A stretch of DNA of 6,098 nt from Burkholderiaceae bacterium. GTDB lineage: Bacteria; Pseudomonadota; Gammaproteobacteria; Burkholderiales; Burkholderiaceae_C. The notes under the pieces are model-generated. The model ran no database searches and was not told the DNA's origin. It saw only the letters and a list, made by a program, of their open reading frames with translations. Position numbers and translations under genes: made by a program. The stretch covers positions 1 to 6,098 of the forward strand of contig JAIRQU010000116.1 of NCBI GenBank assembly GCA_031256305.1, in the 5' to 3' direction. Below are positions 1 to 6,094 of this stretch, piece by piece (position 1 is the stretch's first letter; the number at the start of each line of letters is the position of its first letter).

Positions 1-6
1 CTCATC

Positions 7-11
7 AAGGA
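7..11 (+). promoter_or_regulatory. Ribosome binding site of glyA
   Basis: AAGGA lies eight bases before the glyA ATG, at normal Shine-Dalgarno spacing. The window begins only 19 bases before the gene, so its promoter cannot be seen. Confidence 0.7.
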
Positions 12-19
12 CTGCCGCC

Positions 20-1267
20 ATGTTTGACCGCACCCGTTACACCATTGCCGCTACCGACCCGGCCATCTGGGCCGCCATCGAGGCCGAAAATCGCCGCCAG
101 GAAGAGCACATTGAGCTGATCGCCAGCGAAAATTACGCCTCGCCGGCCGTGCTGGCCGCCGCCGGTTCGCAACTGACCAATAAATACGCCGAGGGCTTGC
201 CCGGCAAGCGCTACTACGGCGGCTGTGCGTTTGTCGATCAGGTCGAGCAATTGGCCATTGACCGCGTCAAGCAACTGTTCGGCGCGCAGGCGGCCAACGT
301 CCAGCCGCATTGCGGCGCCAGCGCCAACGAGGCCGTGTTCATGGCCTTCTGCAAGCCCGGCGACACCATCATGGGCATGAGCCTGGCCGAGGGCGGACAC
401 CTGACGCACGGTATGCCGCTCAACATCAGCGGCAAGTGGTTCAACGCGGTCAGCTACGGTCTGAACGCGCAAGAAGAAATCGACTACGACGCCATGGCGC
501 GCAAGGCGCGCGAGCACAAGCCGCGCCTGATTATTGCCGGGGCCAGCGCCTACGCGCTGGAGATCGACTTTGCGCGCTTTGCTCAAGTCGCCCGCGAAAT
601 CGGCGCCATCTTCATGGTGGACATGGCGCACTATGCGGGTTTGATCGCCGGCGGCCAGTACCCCAGCCCGGTGCCGCACGCCGACGTGGTCACCAGCACC
701 ACGCACAAGAGCCTGCGCGGTCCGCGCGCGGGCTTTATCCTGATGAAGGCGCAGCACGAAAAGGCCATCAACAGCGCGGTCTTTCCGGGTCTGCAAGGCG
801 GGCCGCTGATGCACATCATCGCCGCCAAGGCCATTGCCTTCCAGGAGGCGCTGCAACCGGCCTTCAAGGATTACGCCGCGCAAGTCAAAAAGAACGCCCA
901 GGTGGTCGCCCAAACGCTGACCGGGCGCGGCCTGCGCATCGTCAGCGGCCGCACCGAAAGCCACGTCATGCTGGTCGATCTGCGCGCCAAAGGCATCACC
1001 GGCAAGGAAGCCGAAGCCGTGCTGGGCAGCGCGCGCATCACCATCAACAAGAACGCCATCCCCAACGATCCGGAAAAGCCGATGGTCACCAGCGGCGTGC
1101 GCATCGGCACCCCGGCCATGACCACGCGCGGCTTCAAGGAAGAGCAGGCGCGCCAAGCCGCCAACCTGGTCGCCGACGTGCTCGACAAGCCGCGCGACGA
1201 GGACAACCTGGCCGCCGTGCGCGCCCAGGTGGCCGAGCTGACCCGGCGCTTTCCGGTGTACGGCTAA
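20..1267 (+). CDS. glyA: Serine hydroxymethyltransferase (GlyA), complete
   Basis: Cytosolic PLP enzyme of 415 aa that interconverts serine plus tetrahydrofolate with glycine plus 5,10-methylene-tetrahydrofolate, the main source of one-carbon units. The length matches bacterial GlyA (about 415-420 aa). Visible landmarks are the N-terminal [10 protein letters not shown] stretch (residues 32-41), NKYAEG...GKRYYGG (54-68, with the conserved Glu58 and Tyr65/Tyr66), GHLTHG (126-131), the DMAHYAGL block (201-208, Asp201 and His204), the PLP lysine Lys230 within [11 protein letters not shown], and the carboxylate-binding arginine Arg361 in SGVRIGTPA. The ATG at 20 is supported by an AAGGA eight bases upstream and by normal N-terminal family alignment. 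Two usually constant spots differ from E. coli: PHCGASAN (97-103 region) where E. coli has PHSGSQAN, and GPRAG instead of GPRGG after the lysine. From memory the first variant resembles Comamonadaceae enzymes, so this is probably lineage variation. It is followed after 41 bp by nth on the same strand. Identification is very secure. Confidence 0.97.
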   Translation: MFDRTRYTIAATDPAIWAAIEAENRRQEEHIELIASENYASPAVLAAAGSQLTNKYAEGLPGKRYYGGCAFVDQVEQLAIDRVKQLFGAQAANVQPHCGASANEAVFMAFCKPGDTIMGMSLAEGGHLTHGMPLNISGKWFNAVSYGLNAQEEIDYDAMARKAREHKPRLIIAGASAYALEIDFARFAQVAREIGAIFMVDMAHYAGLIAGGQYPSPVPHADVVTSTTHKSLRGPRAGFILMKAQHEKAINSAVFPGLQGGPLMHIIAAKAIAFQEALQPAFKDYAAQVKKNAQVVAQTLTGRGLRIVSGRTESHVMLVDLRAKGITGKEAEAVLGSARITINKNAIPNDPEKPMVTSGVRIGTPAMTTRGFKEEQARQAANLVADVLDKPRDEDNLAAVRAQVAELTRRFPVYG

Positions 1268-1293
1268 AGCGGAGCGTGCAGGCCAAGCCCGCC

Positions 1294-1298
1294 GGGAG
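1294..1298 (+). promoter_or_regulatory. Probable ribosome binding site of nth
   Basis: GGGAG sits ten bases before the ATG at 1309, inside the 41-bp glyA-nth gap. It decides the nth start against the much longer in-frame extension into glyA. No promoter-like element is evident in the gap, which favours read-through from glyA. Confidence 0.6.
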
Positions 1299-1308
1299 CA
1301 TTTCCGCC

Positions 1309-1992
1309 ATGTCTTCCGCCCGCATCGACCGCTTTTTTGCCGCCTTGCGAGCGGCCAATCCCGAACCCAGGACGGAGCTGGAATACGGCACGCCCTTCGA
1401 GTTGCTGGTAGCGGTGCTGCTGTCGGCGCAGGCAACCGATGTCAGCGTGAACAAGGCTACGCGGCAATTGTTCCCGGTTGCCCGCACGCCCCAAGCCATT
1501 CTGGCGCTGGGGCAGGCGGGGCTGGAGGGCTACATCAAGACCATCGGCCTGTACCGCAACAAGGCCAGACATTTGCGGGCAACCTGCCAGATGCTAATCG
1601 AGCGCTTCGGCGCTCAGGTGCCGCGCACGCGCGAGCAACTGCAAAGCCTGCCCGGCGTGGGCCGCAAAACCGCCAATGTGATTTTGAACGTGGCCTTTGG
1701 CGAGCCGACCATCGCGGTCGATACACACATCTTCCGCGTGTCCAACCGCACCGGGCTGGCGCCGGGCAAAACGCCCGATGCGGTCGAGCAGGCGCTGCTT
1801 GAATGCGTGCCGCAAGCGTACCGGCAGCACGCGCACCATTGGCTGATTCTGCTGGGTCGCTACGTCTGCACCGCTCGCGCGCCCAAGTGCGGCGCCTGCG
1901 CGGTGGCGGCGTACTGCGGGTACGGCGATAAAACGGCGGCGTCCAACAGGGTCAGCCCCGCGCTCAAAACAAAGGCTCACGCCGCGAGTTGA
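1309..1992 (+). CDS. nth: Endonuclease III (Nth), bifunctional DNA glycosylase/AP lyase with 4Fe-4S cluster
   Basis: Base-excision repair enzyme of 227 aa that removes oxidised pyrimidines from DNA and nicks the abasic site by beta-elimination. The helix-hairpin-helix motif LPGVGRKTANV (114-124) carries the catalytic lysine Lys120, and the catalytic aspartate is Asp138 in AVDTHIFRV. Both fall at the E. coli residue numbers. The iron-sulfur loop has the spacing C-X6-C-X2-C-X5-C at Cys187, 194, 197 and 203, also the E. coli positions. The reading frame is open far upstream through glyA, but the ATG at 1309 gives the family-standard N terminus and has GGGAG about ten bases before it, so the longer frame is rejected. 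The protein runs 24 residues past the last cysteine, a tail longer than that of E. coli Nth (211 aa in total). It is probably co-transcribed with glyA, although the functions are unrelated. The gene converges on the transporter gene, with stops 45 bp apart. Confidence 0.96.
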   Translation: MSSARIDRFFAALRAANPEPRTELEYGTPFELLVAVLLSAQATDVSVNKATRQLFPVARTPQAILALGQAGLEGYIKTIGLYRNKARHLRATCQMLIERFGAQVPRTREQLQSLPGVGRKTANVILNVAFGEPTIAVDTHIFRVSNRTGLAPGKTPDAVEQALLECVPQAYRQHAHHWLILLGRYVCTARAPKCGACAVAAYCGYGDKTAASNRVSPALKTKAHAAS

Positions 1993-1994
1993 GC
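1962..1994. repeat. Short inverted repeat spanning the end of nth
   Basis: GCTCAA (1962-1967) and TTGAGC (1989-1994) are perfect 6-bp inverted arms separated by 21 bases, the second arm covering the nth stop codon. No T-run follows on either strand. The rest of the 45-bp convergent gap (1993-2037) holds no clear intrinsic terminator. Termination here, if any, would have to be Rho-dependent or use this weak structure. Confidence 0.25.
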
Positions 1995-2037
1995 ACGGCC
2001 AGCCCGTCTTGCAAAAGCCGCATGCCCAAACCGGAAA

Positions 2038-3420
2038 TCAAGGTTCCAGCAAGACCACTGGAGCGGACGCGACACGGCTGCGCTGACTCAGGCCGAACAG
2101 CAGCATCGTCACCGCGGCAATAAAGCAGGGCACGCCCACCAGCGTGAACAACGAGGCCATCGACAATCCCATCGCCAACATCGAACCGCCCGCCAAAGAC
2201 CCCAGCACCGAACCGCAACGTCCGACGCCGTTGGCCAAGCTCACGCCGGTGGCGCGGCATTCGGTCGGGTAAAACGCCGCCGACAGCGCATTGGCTCCCA
2301 CCTGCGTGCCTGAAACGCACACGCCCGCCCAGAACACCGCCATCGCCGTCAACCACGGACTGGCCGTGAGATGGCCGATGGCGGCAATGAACAGCCCCGC
2401 CAACAGATAAGCCCCGGTCAGCACGGCGCCGGGGTTGAACCGGTCCATCAGCCAGCCCAGCGCGATGGCCCCCAGCGTGCCGCCAATCTGGAATATCCCG
2501 GCCACGATGGCTGCGGTACGCATCGACATGCCGCTGGTTTTGAACAGCGTGGGCATCCAGCTTTGCAGCAGATAGATGACCAGCAGACTCATGAAGAAGG
2601 TGATCCACAGCAGCGCGGTGCCGCGCCGCAGATCGGGCGCGAACAGGCGCAGCAGCGTGGTCTGCTTGCCCGTACCGAGATCGGCAAGGACAAAGCGCCG
2701 CCCCGCCAAGTCCGCCTGCGGCGCAATGCGCGCCAGCGTCGCGGCGATGCGCGCGTCGGCCCAACGCGCCCGTACCATGTAGCGCACTGATTCTGGCAAC
2801 CAGGCCATCAGCGCCAGGCCCAGCGCGATGGGCATCAGACCGCCCGCCAGCAGCACCGAATGCCAGCCATAAAGTTCCAGCAGCGCCGCCGCCGCAAAAC
2901 CGCCCAGCGCGGAACCCAGCGTAAAACCGCAGAACATCGTCGTCACCAGCAGCGAGCGGATGCGCACCGGGCAGTATTCACTGGTCAGGGTGATGGCATT
3001 GGGCATGGCGCTGCCCAACCCCAGCCCGGTGAGGAAACGCAGCGCGACCAGCCAGCCGAAAGTCGGCGCAAAGGCCGACACGCAACTGACCGCCCCGAAG
3101 GCGAACACGCAGGCCAGCAACAAACGCTTGCGGCCTACTTTGTCGCCCAGCGGGCCAAACAGAATCGCCCCGGCCATCAATCCCGCCAACCCCGCGCCGA
3201 ACACCGGCGCAAGCTGCGTCGGGGAAAGGCTCCATTCGGCGCGAATCGCCGGGCCGATGAAGCCGATTGCCGCAGTGTCGAAACCGTCGATGGCGACGAT
3301 CAGAAAACACAGCGCGACGATCAGCGCATGAAAGTGCGAAATGCGCTGGCGATCAATAAACGCGGTAACGTCAATTTCCGCCTGCCCGGCTGCGGCGGCA
3401 GGAATGGAGGATACGGCCAT
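2038..3420 (-). CDS. Aromatic acid:H+ symporter (MFS, AAHS family), probable 3-hydroxybenzoate transporter
   Basis: Inner-membrane major facilitator of 460 aa with about twelve hydrophobic segments, predicted to import an aromatic acid with protons. Family signatures are the DGFDTAAIGF stretch in the first membrane helix (Asp45 and Asp48, matching the paired aspartates important in the 4-hydroxybenzoate transporter PcaK), the loop 2-3 MFS motif GPLGDKVGRKR (89-99), RFLTGLGLG...PNA (128-142), a weaker second copy of the loop motif GWLMDRF (322-328), and YPTECRATG (384-392) near helix 11. The central cytoplasmic loop lies around residues 212-265. The ATG at 3420 has a strong AGGAG six bases upstream. 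The AAHS family also includes 4-hydroxybenzoate, benzoate and gentisate carriers. The 3-hydroxybenzoate assignment, equivalent to mhbT, rests on the neighbouring hydroxylase rather than on residues I can read. Gentisate or another hydroxybenzoate is possible. It is the last gene of the operon and converges on nth. Confidence 0.9.
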   Translation of the reverse strand: MAVSSIPAAAAGQAEIDVTAFIDRQRISHFHALIVALCFLIVAIDGFDTAAIGFIGPAIRAEWSLSPTQLAPVFGAGLAGLMAGAILFGPLGDKVGRKRLLLACVFAFGAVSCVSAFAPTFGWLVALRFLTGLGLGSAMPNAITLTSEYCPVRIRSLLVTTMFCGFTLGSALGGFAAAALLELYGWHSVLLAGGLMPIALGLALMAWLPESVRYMVRARWADARIAATLARIAPQADLAGRRFVLADLGTGKQTTLLRLFAPDLRRGTALLWITFFMSLLVIYLLQSWMPTLFKTSGMSMRTAAIVAGIFQIGGTLGAIALGWLMDRFNPGAVLTGAYLLAGLFIAAIGHLTASPWLTAMAVFWAGVCVSGTQVGANALSAAFYPTECRATGVSLANGVGRCGSVLGSLAGGSMLAMGLSMASLFTLVGVPCFIAAVTMLLFGLSQRSRVASAPVVLLEP

Positions 3421-3426
3421 GCTTGT

Positions 3427-3431
3427 CTCCT
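3427..3431 (-). promoter_or_regulatory. Ribosome binding site of the transporter gene
   Basis: AGGAG lies six bases before the ATG at 3420. The same AGGAGAC heptamer occurs before the hydroxylase gene, so both genes carry strong and nearly identical translation signals. Confidence 0.8.
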
Positions 3432-3468
3432 GTTTTTGGGTGTCTCACGGCGTAACAGGTCTCTTGTG

Positions 3469-3490
3469 ACTGCCGCGCGTCGGCGGCAGT
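3469..3490 (-). repeat. Strong intercistronic hairpin between hydroxylase and transporter genes
   Basis: ACTGCCGC (3469-3476) and GCGGCAGT (3483-3490) form a perfect 8-bp stem around a 6-base loop. It lies in the 77-bp gap, eight bases after the hydroxylase stop codon and 48 bases before the transporter ATG. In the direction of operon transcription it is followed by CACAAGAG, not by a T-run, so it is not a standard intrinsic terminator. It could stabilise the upstream message, cause partial termination, or serve as an operator-like palindrome. The function is inferred from structure alone. Confidence 0.55.
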
Positions 3491-3497
3491 TTACTTG

Positions 3498-4703
3498 TCA
3501 AATACCCTTGAGGCAGTCCTCGGCGCGCCAGCCGTAGAGCCACGAAATTGCGTCGTAGAACTGCTCTTGCGTGCGGCCCACCCACAACGAGTTGCGAATG
3601 AAACGATCCACGCCCTTGGCGTGATACAGCCGCCCCATTTCGCGCGCCGAATAAACCATGCGCATGGCGCGCGGAATGCGCACCTGCTCGTAGAGCTTAA
3701 ACGCCTCGACAAAATCGTTGCCGGTCTTGCCCAGCGCCGCGCCCAGCACCACGGCATCTTCCAGCGCCTGGCAAGCGCCTTGCGCCATGTATTGCGTGGT
3801 CGGGTGCGCGGCATCGCCGAGCAACGTGACGCGGCCAAAACTCCAGTGCGGCACGGCATCGCGGTCGGCGGTGGCCCAGCGTTTCCACGAGGTAGGGCGG
3901 TCGAGCATGGAGAAGGGCAGCGGATGGATGCCGCGGTAATACGAAATCACCTCTTCCTTGCTGCCGTCGGTGACACCCCATTGTTCCTGGCGGCGGCTGT
4001 GGAAAGTCACGACCAGATTGTATTGCCGCCCGCCGCGCAACGGGTAATGCACCAGGTGGCAATGCGGCCCGGCCCACACCACGGGGGCGTTGATTCGCAG
4101 CTCCTGGGGCATGTTTTCCACGTCCACCACCGCGCGATAGACCACATGGCCGGTTATGCGCGGTGCGTCGCCAATCAGCAGTTCGCGCGCCAGCGACTTG
4201 CCCCCGTCCGCCGAAATTACCGCGTCGGCGGTGTAGCGGTTGCCCTGATAGTCGAGCACGGTAACGCTTTTCTCCTCCGGTTCCAGCCGCACGATTTGCG
4301 TGCTGGTGCGGAACTTGATGAGCGGATTGCCCTGCACCGCCTCCAAAATCGACTGGTGTACGTCCACGCGGTGAATCACGCCATAGGGGTTGCCAAAGCG
4401 CTTGCGGAATGCCTCGCCGGTTTCCAGCTTGGCGATCTGCTTGCCATCGACGGCATCCATCATCGTCAGCGAATCGGTATAAACCGTGCGGCTGCGGGCA
4501 GCCTCGCCCGCGCCCAGCGCATCGAGCGCCGTGAAGGCATTGGGGCCAAGCTGAATGCCCGCGCCGATTTCCCCAATTTCCTTGGCTTGTTCGAGCAGCA
4601 GCACCTCGACGTTTTGTTGCGCCAGTGCGAGCGCGGCAGCCAAGCCACCGATGCCGCCGCCAACCACAATGGCGTGTTGGCCGGATTTACTGTTTTGTGT
4701 CAT
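3498..4703 (-). CDS. nagX: 3-hydroxybenzoate 6-hydroxylase, FAD-dependent aromatic monooxygenase
   Basis: Single-component class A flavoprotein monooxygenase of 401 aa. It para-hydroxylates 3-hydroxybenzoate to gentisate (2,5-dihydroxybenzoate) using NADH and O2, in the cytosol. Motifs in order are the FAD-binding GGGIGG (15-20) with Glu38 at the end of the second strand, the DG motif ADGGKSLAR (165-173), and the GD motif LLGDAAHPTTQYMAQGA (294-310). His216, Tyr220 and Gln304 sit at a constant +3 offset from His213, Tyr217 and Gln301, which I recall as active-site residues of the Rhodococcus jostii enzyme. That supports this substrate over salicylate 1-hydroxylase. The ATG at 4703 has AGGAG seven bases upstream and places the FAD motif at the usual distance. 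The isomerase stop is 21 bp upstream. Homologues are named nagX, xlnD or mhbM. A related hydroxylase of another hydroxybenzoate cannot be fully excluded, but the gentisate enzymes beside it fit this product. Confidence 0.92.
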   Translation of the reverse strand: MTQNSKSGQHAIVVGGGIGGLAAALALAQQNVEVLLLEQAKEIGEIGAGIQLGPNAFTALDALGAGEAARSRTVYTDSLTMMDAVDGKQIAKLETGEAFRKRFGNPYGVIHRVDVHQSILEAVQGNPLIKFRTSTQIVRLEPEEKSVTVLDYQGNRYTADAVISADGGKSLARELLIGDAPRITGHVVYRAVVDVENMPQELRINAPVVWAGPHCHLVHYPLRGGRQYNLVVTFHSRRQEQWGVTDGSKEEVISYYRGIHPLPFSMLDRPTSWKRWATADRDAVPHWSFGRVTLLGDAAHPTTQYMAQGACQALEDAVVLGAALGKTGNDFVEAFKLYEQVRIPRAMRMVYSAREMGRLYHAKGVDRFIRNSLWVGRTQEQFYDAISWLYGWRAEDCLKGI

Positions 4704-4710
4704 CTATCGT

Positions 4711-4715
4711 CTCCT
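4711..4715 (-). promoter_or_regulatory. Ribosome binding site of the 3-hydroxybenzoate 6-hydroxylase gene
   Basis: AGGAG lies seven bases before the ATG at 4703, within the 21-bp gap after the isomerase stop. It is part of an AGGAGAC heptamer shared with the transporter gene. Confidence 0.8.
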
Positions 4716-4724
4716 AGTTACGAT

Positions 4725-5381
4725 TCAAGCAATGTAATCAGGCTGGCGCTGCGGCTCGGCCTGGATGAATGCCGGATGGGCGCGTGCATGCTCGTAAACG
4801 GCACGCACGCGCGGATACGGCGTGAGATCGCACTGATTGCGCAGTGCGTTGGTCACCTGCGGCACCAGACAGCAGTCGGCCACGGTGGGCGCGTGGCCCA
4901 CGCACCACGGGCCGCCGAATTCGCCGCTGGCGCGCGCCAACAAAATCTCGACGGCGGACAACCCCTCGGCAACCCAGTGCCGGTACCAGGCATCTTTCTG
5001 CTCAGGCGTGACCTTGAGCGTGCCTTGCAGATATTTGAGCACGCGCAGGTTGTTGACCGGGTGCATGTCGCAGCCGATCTGATAGCTCATTTCCAGCGCG
5101 CGCGCGCGCCGCCTGGAATCAAGCGGAATCAGGCGCGGATCGGGATGCGTTGCGTCCAGCCAGTCGATGATCGCCAGCGACTGCCCCAGGCTGAAGTCCC
5201 CCTCGACCACCGCGGGCACGCCGGCCTGGGGATTGATGTCGTTGACGTAATGCGTCTCGTACTGCGCGCCCGTGCGGATGTTCACGCCGTGATACGTCAC
5301 GTCCAGCCCCTTGAGCGCCAGCGCAATGCGCACGCGGTACGAGGTCGAACTGTTGCAGAAGCTGTAGAGTTCCATGAGCAT
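4725..5381 (-). CDS. nagL: Maleylpyruvate isomerase, glutathione-dependent (zeta-class GST family)
   Basis: Cytosolic glutathione-dependent cis-trans isomerase of 218 aa (216 from the second Met). It converts maleylpyruvate from gentisate ring cleavage into fumarylpyruvate. The N-terminal thioredoxin-like domain starts LYSFCNSSTSYRVRIALAL, with the zeta-class SSTSYR signature at 11-16, the cis-proline loop VPAVV (55-59) and the glutathione-binding QSLAII (67-72). The helical C-terminal domain holds CDMHPVNNLRVLKYL (104-118), a block typical of NagL-like and maleylacetoacetate isomerases, and APTVADCCLVPQ (164-175). The start is uncertain: ATG codons at 5381 and 5375 both fit, the second giving the common MELYSF opening, and neither has a convincing Shine-Dalgarno. 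Translational coupling to the hydrolase, whose stop is only 5 bp upstream, is likely. By sequence it could also be a maleylacetoacetate isomerase of the homogentisate pathway. The hydroxylase and hydrolase neighbours favour maleylpyruvate. Confidence 0.92.
   Translation of the reverse strand: MLMELYSFCNSSTSYRVRIALALKGLDVTYHGVNIRTGAQYETHYVNDINPQAGVPAVVEGDFSLGQSLAIIDWLDATHPDPRLIPLDSRRRARALEMSYQIGCDMHPVNNLRVLKYLQGTLKVTPEQKDAWYRHWVAEGLSAVEILLARASGEFGGPWCVGHAPTVADCCLVPQVTNALRNQCDLTPYPRVRAVYEHARAHPAFIQAEPQRQPDYIA
5091..5118. repeat. Alternating GC tract framed by an inverted repeat inside the isomerase gene
   Basis: A 14-base alternating GC run (5096-5109) sits between TTCCAG (5091-5096) and CTGGAA (5113-5118), which are perfect inverted arms. 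The segment encodes the RRRARALE stretch near residues 90-97 of the isomerase, where the family commonly has arginine- and alanine-rich sequence, and the frame is intact. It could form a hairpin or Z-DNA and could be prone to slippage. It may also be an accident of GC-rich arginine and alanine codons. Confidence 0.4.
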
Positions 5382-5386
5382 CCGCT

Positions 5387-6085
5387 TCAGACGACCTTGA
5401 CCGTCAGCTCGCCCAGCCGGTCGATGCCCACGCGCATCACGTCGCCCGGCCCCACCGCGCCCACGCCTTCAGGCGTGCCGGTATAGATCAGGTCGCCCGG
5501 TTCGAGCCGGAAGAACCTGGACAGATAGGCCACCGTTTCGGCCACCGACCAGATCAGTTTGGATATGTCGCTTTTTTGCTTGGACTGGCCGTTGACCATC
5601 AGCCAAAGTTCACCCTTGTCGAAGTGCCCCACTTGCGCGGCCGGATGGATCGGCCCGACCGGCGCGGAGCGGTCGAACGCCTTGCCGATTTCCCACGGGC
5701 GGCCCTGCTCGCGCATTTTGATTTGCAGGTCGCGCCGCGTCATGTCCAGACCCACGGCGTAGCCCCACACATGATCGAGCGCGCGCTCCAGCGCAATGTC
5801 CGCGCCGCTCTTGCCGATGGCGGCGACCAATTCGGCCTCGTAGTGATAGTTGCTGGTCTGGGACGGATAAGCCAATTCCAGCACCTGGCCATACCCCGCC
5901 GGAACCACCGCGTCAGCGGGCTTGCAGAAGAAAAACGGCGGTTCGCGGTCCGGGTCGAACCCCATCTCGCGCGCATGGGCGGCGTAATTGCGCCCGACGC
6001 AATAGACGCGGCGCACCGGAAACTGATCGCCTGAACCCGCGACCGGAACGGCCACAGCCGGTTCCGGCGGAAAAACGAATGTCAT
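5387..6085 (-). CDS. nagK: Fumarylpyruvate hydrolase (FAH superfamily)
   Basis: Metal-dependent C-C bond hydrolase of 232 aa. It splits 3-fumarylpyruvate into fumarate and pyruvate, the last step of the gentisate pathway, in the cytosol. It has the short fumarylacetoacetase-fold architecture. VGRNYAAHARE (30-40) carries the His37/Glu40 pair, FFFCKPADAVV (51-61) is a substrate-site loop, the metal ligands are Glu83 and Glu85 in YHYEAEL plus Asp114, Lys135 is in EIGKAFD, and the C-terminal YTGTPEGVG (201-209) is present. The spacings among these residues match those I recall for human FAHD1 (His30/Glu33, Glu71/Glu73/Asp102, Lys123). The ATG at 6085 is chosen because GGAG stands nine bases upstream and the next Met (41) would remove the catalytic His/Glu. 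The stop is 5 bp before the isomerase ATG. FAH relatives include acylpyruvases and oxaloacetate decarboxylases. The pathway neighbours make fumarylpyruvate the best substrate call. Confidence 0.92.
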   Translation of the reverse strand: MTFVFPPEPAVAVPVAGSGDQFPVRRVYCVGRNYAAHAREMGFDPDREPPFFFCKPADAVVPAGYGQVLELAYPSQTSNYHYEAELVAAIGKSGADIALERALDHVWGYAVGLDMTRRDLQIKMREQGRPWEIGKAFDRSAPVGPIHPAAQVGHFDKGELWLMVNGQSKQKSDISKLIWSVAETVAYLSRFFRLEPGDLIYTGTPEGVGAVGPGDVMRVGIDRLGELTVKVV

Positions 6086-6094
6086 GTGTAAACA

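Larger units (their letters stand above)
2038..6085 (-). other. Predicted 3-hydroxybenzoate/gentisate catabolic operon (four genes)
   Basis: Four minus-strand genes follow one another with gaps of 5, 21 and 77 bp: fumarylpyruvate hydrolase, maleylpyruvate isomerase, 3-hydroxybenzoate 6-hydroxylase and an aromatic acid symporter. Together they cover uptake, ring activation and both steps after ring cleavage in the gentisate pathway. Gentisate 1,2-dioxygenase and a transcriptional regulator are absent from the window. The first gene starts 13 bp from the right edge, so the promoter and further genes must lie beyond it. Comparable gene sets are known as nag (Ralstonia, Polaromonas), xln (Pseudomonas alcaligenes) and mhb (Klebsiella). 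Co-transcription is inferred from spacing and pathway logic. Confidence 0.8.

Noticed and set aside
5..1435. A 476-codon open frame on the minus strand opposite glyA
   Set aside because: Fully antisense to glyA and the start of nth, with no motif recognised. Long antisense frames arise routinely at this GC content.
310..1992. A 560-residue in-frame extension of Nth that could suggest a fusion protein
   Set aside because: The upstream part overlaps glyA in another frame and is low-complexity Arg/Gln/His/Ala. Nth begins normally at 1309 with a ribosome binding site and family-standard length.
2000..2037. Possible intrinsic terminator in the nth-transporter gap, around the TTGCAA and GCATGC palindromes
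   Set aside because: The palindromes are only 6 bp, do not combine into a stem with a loop, and no T-run follows on either strand.
1964..2764. A 266-codon minus-strand frame overlapping the end of the transporter gene
   Set aside because: It is an alternative frame of the transporter coding region with no recognisable motif, while the transporter frame is clearly conserved.
3421..3470. Three GAGAC-like pentamers on the minus strand before the transporter ATG, considered as an operator repeat
   Set aside because: The spacing is irregular, one copy is simply part of the Shine-Dalgarno, and pentamers recur by chance.
2860..3537. A 225-codon plus-strand frame across the transporter start and the 77-bp gap
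   Set aside because: Antisense to conserved MFS motifs, with composition typical of a shadow frame.
3495..5486. A 663-codon open frame on the plus strand opposite the hydroxylase and isomerase genes
   Set aside because: It is antisense to two genes with intact catalytic motifs. Its translation is rich in Arg/His/Ala/Gln with no recognisable domain, as expected of a shadow frame in GC-rich codon-biased DNA.
4725..6085. Alternative reading of the isomerase and hydrolase as homogentisate-pathway maleylacetoacetate isomerase and fumarylacetoacetase
   Set aside because: The hydrolase is the short 232-aa type rather than the roughly 420-aa fumarylacetoacetase, and the adjacent hydroxylase makes gentisate, not homogentisate.
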